A program made the translations under genes and the position numbers. Positions 14,574 to 16,064 of a stretch of DNA of 16,064 nt are shown one piece after another. The first letter of the stretch is position 1; every line of letters begins with the position of its first letter. Under the pieces are notes generated by a model. That model was not told the DNA's origin. It did no database searches and saw only the letters and a list, made by a program, of their open reading frames with translations. The stretch spans positions 1 through 16,064 of the forward strand of contig SFTJ01000065.1 of the NCBI GenBank assembly GCA_004563195.1, read 5' to 3'. The stretch comes from a bacterium. Lineage in GTDB: Bacteria; Bacteroidota; Bacteroidia; Bacteroidales; Muribaculaceae.

Positions 14574-14960
14574 CTGCAGATTAATCGAAAAATCTATTAT
14601 TAGTTGATTATCAATGTTATACGCTCTAAACGGTAGAAAAGTGACCGTATTGATTCTGATTAGATACGAAAAGATGAAGATTTAACGTATTTAACTTTCA
14701 ATCACATCAGGAATCACGACATAAGGGTTGGGAGGGGCACTTTTAACCTACCCCATAATGTGGAGAATGGAAGTTATAGGACGAAATCCATAAAGTGGTA
14801 CGGTTGAAACGACTCCCTTGAACGTATTGTGTGATTACATGTTATACCCTTTTGTTCTAAAAAGCATTTTTGTGCAGTTTACGATGCTACGTTTTACTGT
14901 TTCTTGACTTCTTAAACGCAGTTTTTCCATTGATTGTGCTGGCTTTTGGGATAAAATTGT

Positions 14961-14968
14961 TATCTTTA
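14961..14968 (+). promoter_or_regulatory. -7-like box upstream of the ATPase gene
   Basis: TATCTTTA matches TAnnTTTG except at the last base and lies 31-43 nt before the two candidate starts. The nearest TTG/TTTG elements are 12 nt and 24 nt upstream, outside the usual spacing, so this is a weak candidate. Confidence 0.35.
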
Positions 14969-15010
14969 CGGTGTAAAATATGATACCAATATCAAAAAAT
15001 GTACTCTAAT

Positions 15011-16064
15011 ATGATATTTGAACGTAAGAAATATCTGGATGAACTTATTGCAGGACGTGGAAACGGTCTTGTGAAGATTATAACAGGTGTCAGACGATGT
15101 GGGAAGTCTTTCTTGCTGTTTGACATCTGGCATAACTGGCTGTTGGAACATGGTGTGACTGATAATCACATCATTGAAATACAACTTGATGATTTCCGAA
15201 ACAGGCGATTGAGAAAGCCTGATGCCTTGCTCGACTATATAGATTCAAAGCTTATGGATGATGGCAATCCTTATTATATAGTCTTGGACGAAGTGCAACT
15301 TGTAGAAGAATTTGTGGAGGTTATTCTTAGCTTGACACACATGCGGAATGTAGACGTGTATGTCTCGGGCTCAAACTCTCGTTTCCTGTCAAGTGATGTT
15401 GTGACTGAGTTCCGAGGCAGAGGTGACGAGATACGCATCCGGCCTCTTACCTTTGACGAATACTTTAGTGGTATTGGTGGAGATATACGCAAAGCTTGGT
15501 TGGATTACTATACTTTTGGAGGACTGCCACAGGTAGCTTTGCTTGAAACGGAAGAAAAGAAAACAGACTATTTGCGTGGTCTGTATGAAACTACCTATCT
15601 GCGTGACGTAATTGAGCGTAATCATCTGCGTAATCCAGAAGGAATGAAGGAATTGGTGCGTGTAATAGCCTCGGGCATTGGTTCGTCAACCAATCCAACG
15701 AGAATAGCCAATACCTTTCAATCTGCACAAGGGGTAACCATAAAAAGAGACACTATAAAACACTACATTGACTATCTGAAAGACTCTTTCTTGATAGAAG
15801 AAGCCTTACGTTATGATGTGAAAGGCAGAAAATATATTGGAACCGAGACGAAATACTATTTCGCAGATATCGGCATACGTGCAGCCATTCTCAACTATCG
15901 ACAGCAGGAAGAAACGCACATTATGGAAAACATTATCTATAATGAGCTTCGCAGTCGAGAATATAATGTGGACGTAGGATTGGTTGAACTTGGTGGCAAG
16001 GATGAGAACGGTAAGTTTGTCAGAAAACAGTTGGAGGTAGACTTTGTGGTGAACCGCCCTCCAT
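15011..16064 (+). CDS. AAA ATPase with DUF4143-type C-terminal region, truncated by window end
   Basis: The frame is open from 15011 to the last base (351 codons seen; related proteins are usually somewhat over 400 residues). It begins MIFERKKYLDELIAGRGNGL, then VKIITGVRRCGKSF (Walker A, 26-33), followed by YYIVLDEVQ (Walker B), VYVSGSNSRFLSSDVVTEFR (sensor region), RPLTFDEYF, and FGGLPQV. The helix-turn-helix-like and DUF4143 segments follow (IKHYIDYLKDSFLIEEALRY, TKYYFADIGIRAA), then ENIIYNELR and LEVDFVV, resembling a PD-(D/E)xK-type nuclease core. Such ATPases are common, multicopy and poorly understood in Bacteroidales. An in-frame ATG at 14999 adds four residues; 15011 fits the usual N-terminus. 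Codon use is more mixed and AT-rich than in the genes to the left, suggesting separate acquisition. Confidence 0.88.
   Translation, partial: MIFERKKYLDELIAGRGNGLVKIITGVRRCGKSFLLFDIWHNWLLEHGVTDNHIIEIQLDDFRNRRLRKPDALLDYIDSKLMDDGNPYYIVLDEVQLVEEFVEVILSLTHMRNVDVYVSGSNSRFLSSDVVTEFRGRGDEIRIRPLTFDEYFSGIGGDIRKAWLDYYTFGGLPQVALLETEEKKTDYLRGLYETTYLRDVIERNHLRNPEGMKELVRVIASGIGSSTNPTRIANTFQSAQGVTIKRDTIKHYIDYLKDSFLIEEALRYDVKGRKYIGTETKYYFADIGIRAAILNYRQQEETHIMENIIYNELRSREYNVDVGLVELGGKDENGKFVRKQLEVDFVVNRPP

Larger units (their letters stand above)
14421..14998. other. 560-580 bp AT-rich gap with regulatory structure but no recognisable gene
   Basis: No frame here is convincing on either strand. It holds three 21-bp direct repeats, a perfect promoter with an overlapping palindrome, an imperfect G-rich/C-rich hairpin (TGGGAGG 14729-14735 with CCTACCCCA 14747-14755, two bases bulged) and a -7-like box before the ATPase gene. 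The only short frames downstream of the promoter are tiny, for example 23 codons from an ATG in the 14610s (MLYALNGRKVTVLILIRYEK, then MKI). The stretch marks a visible drop in G+C relative to everything to its left. Confidence 0.6.

Overview
The window looks like chromosomal DNA of a Bacteroidales bacterium, possibly Muribaculaceae-like (family level is inference). The pointers are a PorX/PorW pair of the type IX secretion system (T9SS), several Bacteroidetes-type promoter boxes (TTTG-N19-21-TAnnTTTG), mostly SD-poor starts, lipoproteins with short lipoboxes, and heavy use of ATA for Ile.

Layout. (1) Positions 1-96 may be the 3' end of a plus-strand gene, followed by a hairpin. (2) Positions 186-6968 are an efflux locus. 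An AraC-family regulator on the minus strand is divergent from a five-gene operon: TolC-like outer membrane protein, lipoprotein HlyD/YbhG-like adaptor, fused double-ATPase ABC subunit (YbhF-like) and two ABC-2 permeases (YbhS/YbhR-like). Together they form a complete envelope-spanning exporter with its probable local regulator; the substrate cannot be read from sequence. A 12-codon micro-ORF with a strong SD couples into the first permease. (3) tRNA-Ala(GGC) at 7089-7161 has its own promoter and terminator. (4) Positions 7491-9866 are a housekeeping plus-strand run: tsaE, a biotin-protein ligase, a LOG-family protein and a PduO-type cobalamin adenosyltransferase. (5) Converging on it, separated by a long hairpin, are porX (9945-11492) and, upstream of porX, a porW/sprE-like lipoprotein gene (11556-about 14351), an apparent two-gene T9SS unit on the minus strand. 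(6) From about 14421 the DNA becomes AT-richer with different codon use. A 560-580 bp non-coding stretch is followed by a DUF4143-type AAA ATPase gene that runs off the end of the window.

The most unusual structure is in the last gap. Three direct repeats of TGTCCGYTT lie exactly 21 bp apart and abut a textbook Bacteroidetes promoter (TTTG-N19-TAAATTTG, 14543-14573) that reads rightward into about 420 bp without a recognisable gene. The arrangement resembles an AraC-type activated promoter whose gene is missing, displaced or non-coding. No CRISPR array, intact insertion sequence, integrase or complete novel defence system was seen.
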